DNA of 41,947 bases from an uncultured Acidobacteriota bacterium (GTDB lineage: Bacteria > Acidobacteriota > Blastocatellia > RBC074). Numbering within the stretch: position 1 is the stretch's first letter; every line of letters starts with the position of its first letter. Below are positions 10,589 to 19,027 of the stretch, in pieces. Position numbers and translations under genes: made by a program. The notes below the pieces were generated by a model. It made no database searches and was not told the DNA's origin. It worked only from the letters and a program-made list of their open reading frames with translations. The DNA is taken from the NCBI GenBank assembly GCA_903862855.1, contig CAIOZW010000121.1, positions 1 through 41,947 on the forward strand. The letters run 5' to 3'.

Positions 10589-13306
10589 ATGTCAAAATCA
10601 CTGGTCATCGTCGAGTCGCCATCGAAGGCAAAGACCATCAACAAATATCTTGGTAAGGATTACAAGGTTCTGGCCTCGGTCGGGCATATCAAGGATCTGC
10701 CCAAGAAGGGGCTGGGGGTGGATCCAGAGAACGATTTCGAACCGACTTATGAAGTGATGCCCGGTAAGGAGAAGGTCGTCAAGGAGATCCGCGAGGCGGC
10801 GAAGGATGCTGAGGCCATCTACATTGCAACCGACCCTGATCGTGAGGGTGAGGCAATCGGCCGACACATTGCCGACGTGGTTGGTGGAGGTCGCGGGAAA
10901 TCGAAGAAGTCGATCTACCGGGTCATGTTCAACGAGATCACGAAGTCGGCGATTCAGGATGCCTTCAAGAATCCGGGCAGTATCAACGAGTCGCTGGTCG
11001 ACGCCCAGCAGGCCCGGCGAGTGCTTGACCGGCTGGTCGGGTACAAGGTCAGTCCCCTGCTCTGGGACAAGGTTCGTCGCGGACTCTCGGCTGGAAGGGT
11101 CCAGACGGTTGCCGTACGCCTGGTGGTTGAGCGCGAGCGGGAGATCCAGGCCTTTGTCAAGACCGAATACTGGTCGCTGATCGCCAACCTCTCCGCAGTA
11201 CTCCCCCCGGCCTTTGATGCCCGGCTCTACAAGATCGGCGAGAAGACCGTCAAGACCTCCGGGTTCGATGAGGGAGTCCGAAAGAACGAATTCCACATCG
11301 GGAATGAGGAGACGGCAAAGAAGATCCTCAAGGATCTGAAAGGTGCGAGTTACATTGTCCGGGAGGTCTCGACCAGGGAGAAGAAGCGGAATCCGGTTCC
11401 CCCTTTCATCACCTCGAAACTGCAGCAGGAGGCCTCGCGCAAACTCCGTTTTTCGGCCAAAAAGACCATGCAGATTGCGCAACGGCTCTATGAAGGAATA
11501 GAGATTGGCAAAGAGGGTGCGGTCGGACTGATCACATATATGCGTACCGACTCGACCCGGGTCGCGGATAGTGCGCTGGGCGAGGTTCGTGATTTTATCA
11601 CCAGTCAGTATGGTGCCCCGTACCTTCCCGAGAAGGCGATCCATTATCGTTCGAAGAAGGATGCCCAGGATGCCCACGAAGCGATCCGGCCAACCGCAGC
11701 GGAGCGGACACCGGAATCGGTCGGGGCCTACCTGAACAAGGATGAGCTGGCCCTCTACCGTCTGATCTGGCAGCGTTTTGTCGCGTCACAGATGATGCCG
11801 GCGATCTTCGATCAGACGACGATCGACATTGCGGCGGGTGAGGGATACCTCTTCCGCGCGACCGGCTCGGTCGTCAAGTTTGATGGGTTCCTCGCCGTCT
11901 ATGAAGAGGGCAAGGACGAGAAGGATGAGGATGACGACGAGCGGGCGGCAAAGCTGCCCAAGGTGACCAAGGGGGAGCAGCTGCAGCTCAACACGCTCAC
12001 CCCGAATCAGCATTTCACCGACCCACCGCCACGCTACACTGAAGCGACCCTCGTCAAGGCGCTCGAAGAGAAAGGAATCGGTCGCCCTTCGACCTATGCC
12101 TCGATCATGAGCGTGATCCAGGATCGTGAGTATGTCGAGAAGCTCGAGAACCGCTTCCACCCGACCGAGCTTGGCATCATTGTCAACGACCTGCTCGTGC
12201 AGAGCTTTGCCGACCTCTTCAATGTCGAGTATACGGCACGAATGGAGGAGGAGCTCGACGAGGTCGAAGACGGAAAGATGAAGTGGACAACTGCGCTGCG
12301 TGGCTTCTACGACAAATTTACTGTCGATCTGAAGGCTGCCCAGGAGCAGATGCGTGATGTGAAGCGTCAGGAGATAGTTACCGACGAGGTCTGCGAGAAG
12401 TGCGGTTCGAAAATGGCGATCAAGTTCGGCCGCTTTGGCCAGTTTCTCGCCTGCACCAACTATCCGGAGTGCAAATCGACACGTGATCTGGCAAAGCCGA
12501 AAGCCGCCATTACCAACGGTGAGATCGATCCGGAGGCGGCGGCGGAGAACCCCTACGCTAATGAGACCTGTGAGAAATGCGGGCGCGGAATGAGTCTGAA
12601 GCGGGGCCGCTTTGGACAGTTTCTGGCCTGCACCGGGTATCCGGAATGCAAGAACACCCGGCGGATCACCAAGACCGGCGCCGTTGCGGCACCAGTCCCA
12701 ATCAATGAGGACTGTCCGGAATGCGGTCAGCGACTGGCGATCCGACAGGGTCCATACGGTGACTTTACCGCCTGCTCAAACTACCCTGAATGCAAGTTCA
12801 TCAAGCGTGAAACAACCGGTGTTCCCTGTTCACGGGATGGTTGCAGCGGGGAGATTCTGGTCAGGAAGTCGAGGCGAGGGAAATATTTCTATGGATGCTC
12901 CGAGTATCCGAAATGTGAAACCGTCTACTGGGACAAGCCGGTGCAAGAGGCCTGCCCGCAGTGTCAGAAGCCATTTCTGCTCGAAAAGTATAATGCAAAG
13001 ATGGACGAGACGACGAAGTACTGTACCGATGAGGGCTGCGGTTTCCGAAGTATCGACGGGATTGTAAGCCTCATCGCCGCAGAGGAGTCGGTCAGGAAGT
13101 CGCCTTCCGCGAGGCGAGCGGCCTCGGTCGGGCAGACGGTTTCGGCGACCAAAGCCGCTCCGACCAGGAAGGCTGCTCCAGTCAAGAAAGCGGCGGCGAC
13201 GAAGAAGGCGGCTCCGGCAAAGAAAGCAGCTCCCGCCGGCAAAGCGGCAGCAGCGAAGAAGGCGGCACCGGCGAAAAAGGCATCGCCGGCCAGGAAGCGA
13301 AAGTAG
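10589..13306 (+). CDS. topA: DNA topoisomerase I (type IA)
   Basis: Relaxes negative supercoils. The TOPRIM domain opens with SLVIVESPSKAKTI, and the metal triad DPDREGEAIG is present. The strand-cleaving tyrosine is Tyr317 in GLITYMRTDSTR, close to its place in E. coli. After the core (~residues 1-600) come five cysteine zinc ribbons (three of CEKCG/CPECG...YPEC type, then CSRDGC...YPKC and CPQC...DEGC). The last ~70 residues are a Lys/Ala/Pro-rich repeat tail (KKAAP units). I place the start at MSKSLVIVES (10589), because a start at 10547 adds 14 non-conserved residues. Total length is 905 residues, longer than E. coli TopA mainly through ribbons and tail. Confidence 0.97.
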   Translation: MSKSLVIVESPSKAKTINKYLGKDYKVLASVGHIKDLPKKGLGVDPENDFEPTYEVMPGKEKVVKEIREAAKDAEAIYIATDPDREGEAIGRHIADVVGGGRGKSKKSIYRVMFNEITKSAIQDAFKNPGSINESLVDAQQARRVLDRLVGYKVSPLLWDKVRRGLSAGRVQTVAVRLVVEREREIQAFVKTEYWSLIANLSAVLPPAFDARLYKIGEKTVKTSGFDEGVRKNEFHIGNEETAKKILKDLKGASYIVREVSTREKKRNPVPPFITSKLQQEASRKLRFSAKKTMQIAQRLYEGIEIGKEGAVGLITYMRTDSTRVADSALGEVRDFITSQYGAPYLPEKAIHYRSKKDAQDAHEAIRPTAAERTPESVGAYLNKDELALYRLIWQRFVASQMMPAIFDQTTIDIAAGEGYLFRATGSVVKFDGFLAVYEEGKDEKDEDDDERAAKLPKVTKGEQLQLNTLTPNQHFTDPPPRYTEATLVKALEEKGIGRPSTYASIMSVIQDREYVEKLENRFHPTELGIIVNDLLVQSFADLFNVEYTARMEEELDEVEDGKMKWTTALRGFYDKFTVDLKAAQEQMRDVKRQEIVTDEVCEKCGSKMAIKFGRFGQFLACTNYPECKSTRDLAKPKAAITNGEIDPEAAAENPYANETCEKCGRGMSLKRGRFGQFLACTGYPECKNTRRITKTGAVAAPVPINEDCPECGQRLAIRQGPYGDFTACSNYPECKFIKRETTGVPCSRDGCSGEILVRKSRRGKYFYGCSEYPKCETVYWDKPVQEACPQCQKPFLLEKYNAKMDETTKYCTDEGCGFRSIDGIVSLIAAEESVRKSPSARRAASVGQTVSATKAAPTRKAAPVKKAAATKKAAPAKKAAPAGKAAAAKKAAPAKKASPARKRK

Positions 13307-13314
13307 ACGCCTGC

Positions 13315-13345
13315 CTGGTGATGGCAGAGCTATCCTGCTCACCAG
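13315..13345. terminator. Hairpin between convergent topA and methyltransferase genes
   Basis: Inverted repeat CTGGTGA (13315-13321) / TCACCAG (13339-13345) with an inner CAG/CTG pairing, 9 nt after the topA stop. No U-tract follows on either strand, so termination here is only a guess. Confidence 0.35.
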
Positions 13346-13390
13346 TCAATACCGGCAGATGACGTAGTGGCTCGATCAGTGTCAGGCTGC

Positions 13391-14767
13391 TCAATCAGCC
13401 AAGTGCAGATCGATGAGGAGTGGAGCAGAAGCCACCCCCTTGAAGATCAGGATAAAGCTGGTTGGCCCGGCGGAGAGACTTTCCTCACCTTGTGGAAGGT
13501 TGAGATCGACCTTGTAACCGGCAAAGTTCGGGTCGTATCCAACGTAGGCTGGTCGCAGGTTGAGCCCCGCGGCCTGAAGAACGACGTTATCGACGCTGGC
13601 CGTCTCATCGAGCCCCACCACGCAGAGAGTGATCGCCGATTTGGGCCCGGTCACCTCGATATCCGTTCCAAAATCGACCAGATTACGAAATGAGATGATC
13701 GTCGTCACGGTTGGAAGTGGTGCAACGACCTTCACCTCGATTGAGGGTGTAGCCATTGTCGGACTGGTAATGAGACGAACGGATCGCGCCCCGGGGGCTA
13801 TTCCCGGTGGGATTGCCGCTTCGAGATAGAGCATCCTCGCGGCAGCAGCGGGAAGCGACCTCGCATAGTGAGGGCGAATCTGCCCGGCGTAACGGGGGCA
13901 GACGCTCTGACCGTCGATCTCGACCCGAATCTCATTGGTGTCAGCCAGCTCCGGATCAAATCCGGAGACGACCAGCGAGAGCCAGGCATCGTTACCGGCG
14001 GCCGGAATGTCGGAGATGGTCGGATCATCGGCCCGACCGTAATGCTCGATCAGCGGGCGTCGATCCTGATCCGGGTTCTCGCCGGAACGTGGCTTGCGAA
14101 GAGTCGAGAAGCAGTAGAGGGTATCAACCGCATAGATACTGACGACACGCGCTCCAAGCTCGCGGGCCAGGTCGCGTACATCCGCCTCAGGAAATGTCTC
14201 ACCCACCCAGGTATCCTTCTCCGCGACGAGAAAAGTCGGATCTGTCACCCCATTGGTCTGGAAACGGAGCAGCCCGCCAGGCTTGAGGACGCGCCAGGCA
14301 TCGACGAGGGTCGACCTGATCGCCTCTTTTGTCGGGACGTGCTGAAAGACGAAGATGGAATAGACGATATCGAAGCAGTTGTCGGGATGAGGTCCGACAT
14401 CGGCTCCCGAAGTCTCGTAGAGATGGACGTTGGGCAGGTCGGCCAGTCGGGCGCGGGCGCGGGAGATCATCTCTCCCGAGACATCGGTTGAATGTACCTC
14501 CCCAAAGATGGCCGCGAGATGGCGCGTCATCCGTCCGATCCCGCACCCGATCTCGAGAAACCGCAGCGTCCGTGGATCGGCATGCTGGGTGAGCAGCTCC
14601 AGCTCTGGCAGAATCCACTGGGCGACTCCCTCTGCACCCGTCTGGTCGAACTCCTCCTCGGTCTGATCCATCCGCAGTGTATTGATATACCAGCAGGCAT
14701 TCTCGACTGCCCGCCGATTCCAGTCATCCTTCATCTTTGCCAGTTGTGTAATGATTTGACTCTCCAT
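13391..14767 (-). CDS. SAM-dependent class I methyltransferase with long C-terminal extension
   Basis: Residues ~60-215 form a Rossmann methyltransferase. Motif I is FLEIGCGIGRMTRHL (~70-84), an acidic loop STDVSGEMI follows, and DIVYSIFVFQHV and LKPGGLLRFQTNG match the type 11 pattern. Residues ~240-458 are beta-rich, without transmembrane segments or known motifs. They look like one or two Ig/TIG-like sandwich modules (ANEIRVEIDGQSV; ARSVRLITSP). The substrate is unknown. AGGA lies 6-7 nt before the ATG. It is divergent from the small secreted protein at 14791 with only 23 bp between starts, so promoters must overlap the coding ends. It converges on topA. Confidence 0.8.
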   Translation of the reverse strand: MESQIITQLAKMKDDWNRRAVENACWYINTLRMDQTEEEFDQTGAEGVAQWILPELELLTQHADPRTLRFLEIGCGIGRMTRHLAAIFGEVHSTDVSGEMISRARARLADLPNVHLYETSGADVGPHPDNCFDIVYSIFVFQHVPTKEAIRSTLVDAWRVLKPGGLLRFQTNGVTDPTFLVAEKDTWVGETFPEADVRDLARELGARVVSIYAVDTLYCFSTLRKPRSGENPDQDRRPLIEHYGRADDPTISDIPAAGNDAWLSLVVSGFDPELADTNEIRVEIDGQSVCPRYAGQIRPHYARSLPAAAARMLYLEAAIPPGIAPGARSVRLITSPTMATPSIEVKVVAPLPTVTTIISFRNLVDFGTDIEVTGPKSAITLCVVGLDETASVDNVVLQAAGLNLRPAYVGYDPNFAGYKVDLNLPQGEESLSAGPTSFILIFKGVASAPLLIDLHLAD

Positions 14768-14790
14768 TAAATTTCCTGAATCCTGTCGAG

Positions 14791-15348
14791 ATGAAACTCT
14801 ATTTTCGGCTGACCATTCTTACGTTTCTGATGCTTGCGACTGCCAACCTGCCAGTGGCCTCGCCAAGTAATGAAAAGGCGATCCGGATGTCCCTCCAGAA
14901 ATATTTCAACCTGCTCAGGACAGGGCGCTATGGAGAACTCTACGACACCCTGCCTTCCGCATTTCAGAAACAATCGACACGCGAAGAGGTCGCCGAAAGC
15001 CTCTCCCGAATCGGCGAGTTCCTGAAGCTCGGTCGGATGGAGATCGGACGAATCGAGGTCAGATCGATCGAGCAGCAGGGCGATTTTGCCGTCGCGGCCA
15101 CTACCATCTTTGGTCAACTCACGCGGCCAATCACTCTCAACAACCGGGAGATCAGACAGGGACGAATCAGTTCACAGCAGTATCTGATCAGAGAGAATGG
15201 TACCTGGAAGATCGCCTCGGCCAACGAACGGACACTTCGTGGATTTATGAAAGATCATCCGGAGGTTGCCACCCTCTTCCCCCAGACCCGGACGCGCCTC
15301 GAGCTTCTCAGCGATGGAAAGTGGATCAGAATGCCAGGAAGCCGCTAG
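14791..15348 (+). CDS. Small secreted protein, NTF2/SnoaL-like fold possible
   Basis: The 185-residue protein begins with a signal peptide (MKLYFRLTILTFLMLATANLPVAS, cleavage near 24, given here as the first 24 positions in outline). The body has an alpha-helical start (AIRMSLQKYFNLLRTGRYGELYD) and later beta strands ending QQYLIRENGTWKIAS. That pattern of a helix pair followed by ...NGxWKI is typical of NTF2-like/DUF4864-type domains. No catalytic residues can be assigned. Its stop codon shares the palindromic CTAG with the stop of the convergent gene at 15345. Function unknown. Confidence 0.68.
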   Translation: MKLYFRLTILTFLMLATANLPVASPSNEKAIRMSLQKYFNLLRTGRYGELYDTLPSAFQKQSTREEVAESLSRIGEFLKLGRMEIGRIEVRSIEQQGDFAVAATTIFGQLTRPITLNNREIRQGRISSQQYLIRENGTWKIASANERTLRGFMKDHPEVATLFPQTRTRLELLSDGKWIRMPGSR

Positions 15349-15920
15349 AGAAGCCCCTCGACGGTCTGCTGCCAGGCCAGTGTCTGACGAAGGATTCGCA
15401 ACCGTGATCGCTCCGATTCGTCGACCAGCCGATCGAGCTGGTCGATGATCGACCCGAGCAGCGGATGGGCGAAGAGCCGGGCGTGGGTCACAATGGTCGG
15501 AAAGTAGGCCAGACGCAGCGCCCCGCCATCCTCACGATGGAACTGCAGCAGTTCCTCTTCAGCCAGAGTCTCGACAGGCGAGTTGACCGGCAGAACCTCC
15601 CGCGGCACTCCCTGACGGTAGCGCTTCCCATCGGTCCAGCCAAGCAGGAGGATCGAGATGACCACTCCCTGTTCATTCAGAAAATCCGGACTGAAGACCG
15701 CGTTCAGCTCGTGCGGTGCGGTCAGCCGCGGACCGTATGAGCCAAATTCAGGATTGACCAGTTGTGAATTATAGATTATTCCCACCGCCCCGCCGCTACG
15801 GACAAAGCGGCCGAAGGCATGATCAGCGGGGACTGGCGCCGCAGCCGTCTCCTGCGAGTCGAGCACACGTGCAACATAGTCGAGGTGCGAAGTCGACTGA
15901 ACAACGCGGGCGATCTGCAT
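15345..15920 (-). CDS. Unknown conserved-looking protein, possibly a HAS-barrel-like N-terminal domain
   Basis: The 191-residue protein starts at the ATG at 15920, with GGGGGAG ~9 nt upstream and only 2 nt after the preceding gene's stop. It is therefore probably translationally coupled to the D-aminoacylase-like gene. A region GGAVGIIYNSQLVNPEFGSYGPRL is beta-rich and faintly resembles the small HAS barrel that precedes HerA-type ATPases, but no ATPase domain follows. The C-terminal third is helical and charged (LLGSIIDQLDRLVDESERSR). No signal peptide or membrane segment. I do not recognise the family with confidence. Confidence 0.65.
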   Translation of the reverse strand: MQIARVVQSTSHLDYVARVLDSQETAAAPVPADHAFGRFVRSGGAVGIIYNSQLVNPEFGSYGPRLTAPHELNAVFSPDFLNEQGVVISILLLGWTDGKRYRQGVPREVLPVNSPVETLAEEELLQFHREDGGALRLAYFPTIVTHARLFAHPLLGSIIDQLDRLVDESERSRLRILRQTLAWQQTVEGLL

Positions 15921-15922
15921 GA

Positions 15923-17650
15923 CTAACGTCTCCCCCGTGATGCTCCGGTGACCTTTCCCGGCCCCCATAGGGCCCGACCGGGTCTCTCCCCGGTGTGAAT
16001 CCCGTCACGGATCACCTGGCGACCGTTGACGAAGACGTGCGTCATCCCAACCGCATACTGATGAGGCTTCTCGAAGGTCGCCCGATCGGCCACCTTCTCC
16101 GGATCAAAGACGACCACGTCGGCAAAATAGCCTGGCTGCAATAGACCTCGCCTCTCCAGCCCGAGATTGGCGGCGGGCAGACTGGTCAAACGGCGAATCG
16201 CCTCGGTCAGCGAGAGGACCTTCTCTTCGCGGACATACTTGCCAAGCAGCCGGGAGAAGTTTCCATAGGCCCGGGGATGTGTCGAGGCCTTGAGAAAGAC
16301 ACCTTCCGTCGCCATCGACCCGGCATCCGATCCGAATGAGACCCAGGGATACCTCATCTGCTTGCTGATATTCTCCTCAGAGATCATGAAATAGACCGTT
16401 CCGACCCGCGAGCGATCCGCGAGAATGAGGTTCATGATCGTCTCGACCGGGTCCTCACCACGCTGACGGGCCACTTCGGCGAGTGTCTTGCCGATATATT
16501 TGCGCAACTCTTCACTGCGAAAGTCGACCAGCAACACCCGCTCGGGCGAACCTGCGCTGAGATAGAGATTCTCCCACTTATCAGTTGGTGTTCTTATCTC
16601 GTGGGCAATCCGGCGCCGCGTCTCCGGATCGGCCAGCCGCTTGAAGAGTGCCGGATATCCGCCGTCGAGCACCCAGGGAGGCATCGAGGCGGTCAGACCG
16701 GTCGATCCTGCGGTGTAGGTGTACATATCGGCCGTGATCTTCATCCCATCCTGCCGCGCCCGCTCGATCTTCGCCAGAACCTCATCCATCTTCCGGTAGT
16801 TTTCACTCCCCGCTGCCTTGAGATGGTAGATCTCCGCCGGGATGTCAGCCTCGCGGGCGATCCGCAACAGCTCGTCTACCGCCTCCAGCAGACGGTTCCC
16901 CTCACTGCGCATATGAGAGATATATTTGCCCTGATACTTTGCCGCAACCTTGCAGAGTTCGATCAGCTCCTCAGTCGAGGCATAGAACCCCGGTGCGTAG
17001 ATCAGTGAGGACCCGATGCCAAGCGCTCCATCCTTCATCTCTCGCCGGACCAGCTCACGCATCCGCTCCATCTGGACTGGCGTTGCGGGACGATCCTCGA
17101 GTCCGATCACGTGCTCGCGAATGGTCGTCGCCCCGATAAATGAAGCGACGTTGCAAGATACTCCACGCTGCTCGAGGTGACGCAGATATCCGGTCAGGGT
17201 TGTCCACTCGATCGGAAACCGAATATCTCCCTGCGCCGCAAGCTGGCGCTGGCGCATCTCTTTACTCACCGGCCCCATCGAGGTGCCCTCACCAAAGATC
17301 TCGGTCGTCACTCCCTGCAGCAGATCACCCATCGATCGCCCATCGACCAGCAGATCATCAACCGCCCAGGAGAGCATGTTGATGAATCCTGGCGCAACTG
17401 CCTTTCCCTGGGCATCGATGACTCTCTTAGCCCGGGCGCGGTAGCGAGGATGCTGATAGTCTCCGACTCCAATAACCCGGTCTCCACTTATCAGCAGATC
17501 GGCCCGTCGCGGCTCCTGCCCGGTTCCGTCATAGATCGTTCCGTTCAGAATCAGGGTTTGATCTGCAACTCTGGACTGGGCTCCCCCACTCACCGGCAAG
17601 AGGAGGCATACCACCAGGATAGGAATCAATGCACGCCATATTTTCGGCAT
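15923..17650 (-). CDS. Exported D-aminoacylase-like amidohydrolase with altered metal site
   Basis: A signal peptide (residues 1-~26, ending GGAQS) is followed by an amidohydrolase-superfamily protein of 575 residues. The layout is that of N-acyl-D-amino-acid deacylases: LILNGTIYDGTG at the start, APGFI before the first barrel strand, His246 in YISHMRSEG, His276 in IYHLKAAG, Asp442 in FGSDAG, and VVFDPEKVADRATF with a small C-terminal beta domain. The usual HxH after PGF(I/V)D is replaced by NMLSW (91-95), and the cysteine ligand region reads FGEGTS with Glu121. The activity may be unusual or restricted to a mononuclear site. GGAGG lies 8 nt before the ATG at 17650. Probably periplasmic. Confidence 0.85.
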   Translation of the reverse strand: MPKIWRALIPILVVCLLLPVSGGAQSRVADQTLILNGTIYDGTGQEPRRADLLISGDRVIGVGDYQHPRYRARAKRVIDAQGKAVAPGFINMLSWAVDDLLVDGRSMGDLLQGVTTEIFGEGTSMGPVSKEMRQRQLAAQGDIRFPIEWTTLTGYLRHLEQRGVSCNVASFIGATTIREHVIGLEDRPATPVQMERMRELVRREMKDGALGIGSSLIYAPGFYASTEELIELCKVAAKYQGKYISHMRSEGNRLLEAVDELLRIAREADIPAEIYHLKAAGSENYRKMDEVLAKIERARQDGMKITADMYTYTAGSTGLTASMPPWVLDGGYPALFKRLADPETRRRIAHEIRTPTDKWENLYLSAGSPERVLLVDFRSEELRKYIGKTLAEVARQRGEDPVETIMNLILADRSRVGTVYFMISEENISKQMRYPWVSFGSDAGSMATEGVFLKASTHPRAYGNFSRLLGKYVREEKVLSLTEAIRRLTSLPAANLGLERRGLLQPGYFADVVVFDPEKVADRATFEKPHQYAVGMTHVFVNGRQVIRDGIHTGERPGRALWGPGKVTGASRGRR

Positions 17651-17728
17651 AAGTAGGTCCTCCACCAATCCGGGGGCAACTCTCCCGGACTCTGTTTGAC
17701 TCAACCATTCGACACGCTCCGCTCGGTT

Positions 17729-18985
17729 TCAGCTGCTCTGCCGCCACTCCGCCTCGAAGCGGATCAACCCGTGGATGTGCCGTTGGGTAATCACGTTGAA
17801 CTGGTACATCTGGTAATGGACATCGGCCGGATCACGCCAGTCGGGTGCCCCCTTCTCAGTGTAGACCTTGAGTGACAGGTAATAGACATTGTAGGAAAGG
17901 CTGGCCGATGGCAGGCGCAGCTCGATCGTTCCCTTGCCCGGTTCAACCGGAAGTGGGGTTGGTGCGGTGTCGATATTGTTGACTGTTCCGATGTAGACAC
18001 CGTCATAGCGATGAATATCGACGGCAAAGACGGCCTCCGGATACGAGCCATCCGACTCGTAGTGGAGACGCAGGGTCACCGGCTGACCACTACGGATCAC
18101 CCAGGCGGCTCCCTCGCGATCCTCGATCATCTCGACTCCGGTAAAGCGGATCTTGCCATTGCCCCAGCGTGAGCCGGTCAACCGCAGCTCCCGCAGGATC
18201 TGCTCGTGCTCGGCAGGCCCATTCCCAATGCTCTGTGACGCCTCACGCAGACGCTTGTCCTCGAGCCTGATACAGAAGGCCTGGTAGGCGGTAACGACAT
18301 CCCGTGCCGCACCGAGCATCATCGTCTTCCCACCCTCGAGCCAGAGTGCTCGGTCACAGAACCGCTGAACCAGGCCCGGATCGTGCGAGACAAAGAGAAC
18401 CGTCTTGCCCGCTTTCCGGAAGAATTCCATCCGGTCGAGCGACTTGCGTTGAAAGTAGACATCACCCACCGAGAGCGCTTCATCGACGATCAGGACATCG
18501 GGGTCGACGTGGATCGCCGCGGCAAAGGCCAGCCGCATCAGCATGCCGGTCGAGTAGGTTCTGACCGGCTGGTCGACAAACTCCTCCAGTTCGGCAAAGC
18601 GGACGATCACCTCCAGTTTTCGCCGCATCTCGGCCTCGCTGACGCCGTGGATCTGACCGCTCAGAATGATGTTCTCCCGACCCGTATAGTCAGGGTTGAA
18701 ACCACTCCCAAGCTCGAGCAGTGCCGTCACCCGCCCCTCGACTTTGACTCTCCCCCGCGTCGGCTGCAGGACTCCGGCAATGATCTGGAGCAGGGTCGAT
18801 TTTCCTGCTCCATTCCGTCCAATCACCCCAAATGTCTCGCCCGTCTTGACATCGATCGAAACGTCATCGAGTGCCGCAAATTCGCGGTGATAACGCCGCC
18901 GCCCGGCCCAGATGAGCTCCTTGAGACGGTCTGACGGCGTGTCATAGAGTCGATAGTTCTTGGTAATGTGCGCGGCAATTATCAT
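17729..18985 (-). CDS. Wzt-like ABC transporter ATPase with C-terminal glycan-binding-type domain
   Basis: ATPase of the polysaccharide/teichoic-acid exporter type. Residues ~1-245 show Walker A GRNGAGKST (56-64), the signature YSTGM (144-148), Walker B DVLIVDEA (163-170) and the H-loop His201. YTGRENIILSG and VDEALSVGDVYFQRKS are typical of Wzt/TagH proteins. Residues ~275-418 form a beta-sandwich like the Wzt C-terminal domain, which reads the O-antigen end modification. No permease (Wzm-like) gene lies nearby, so the partner must be encoded elsewhere. It follows the GT-methyltransferase fusion by 42 bp, which fits export of a methyl-capped glycan. Confidence 0.9.
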   Translation of the reverse strand: MIIAAHITKNYRLYDTPSDRLKELIWAGRRRYHREFAALDDVSIDVKTGETFGVIGRNGAGKSTLLQIIAGVLQPTRGRVKVEGRVTALLELGSGFNPDYTGRENIILSGQIHGVSEAEMRRKLEVIVRFAELEEFVDQPVRTYSTGMLMRLAFAAAIHVDPDVLIVDEALSVGDVYFQRKSLDRMEFFRKAGKTVLFVSHDPGLVQRFCDRALWLEGGKTMMLGAARDVVTAYQAFCIRLEDKRLREASQSIGNGPAEHEQILRELRLTGSRWGNGKIRFTGVEMIEDREGAAWVIRSGQPVTLRLHYESDGSYPEAVFAVDIHRYDGVYIGTVNNIDTAPTPLPVEPGKGTIELRLPSASLSYNVYYLSLKVYTEKGAPDWRDPADVHYQMYQFNVITQRHIHGLIRFEAEWRQSS

Positions 18986-19027
18986 TTTTGAGACCTGGAG
19001 AACTTGTAAGGCTGACCGACCGTGAGA

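Noticed and set aside
10598-11677. Long antisense open frame (359 residues) within topA
   Set aside because: A mirror of topA codon structure; topA on the other strand has full family motifs.
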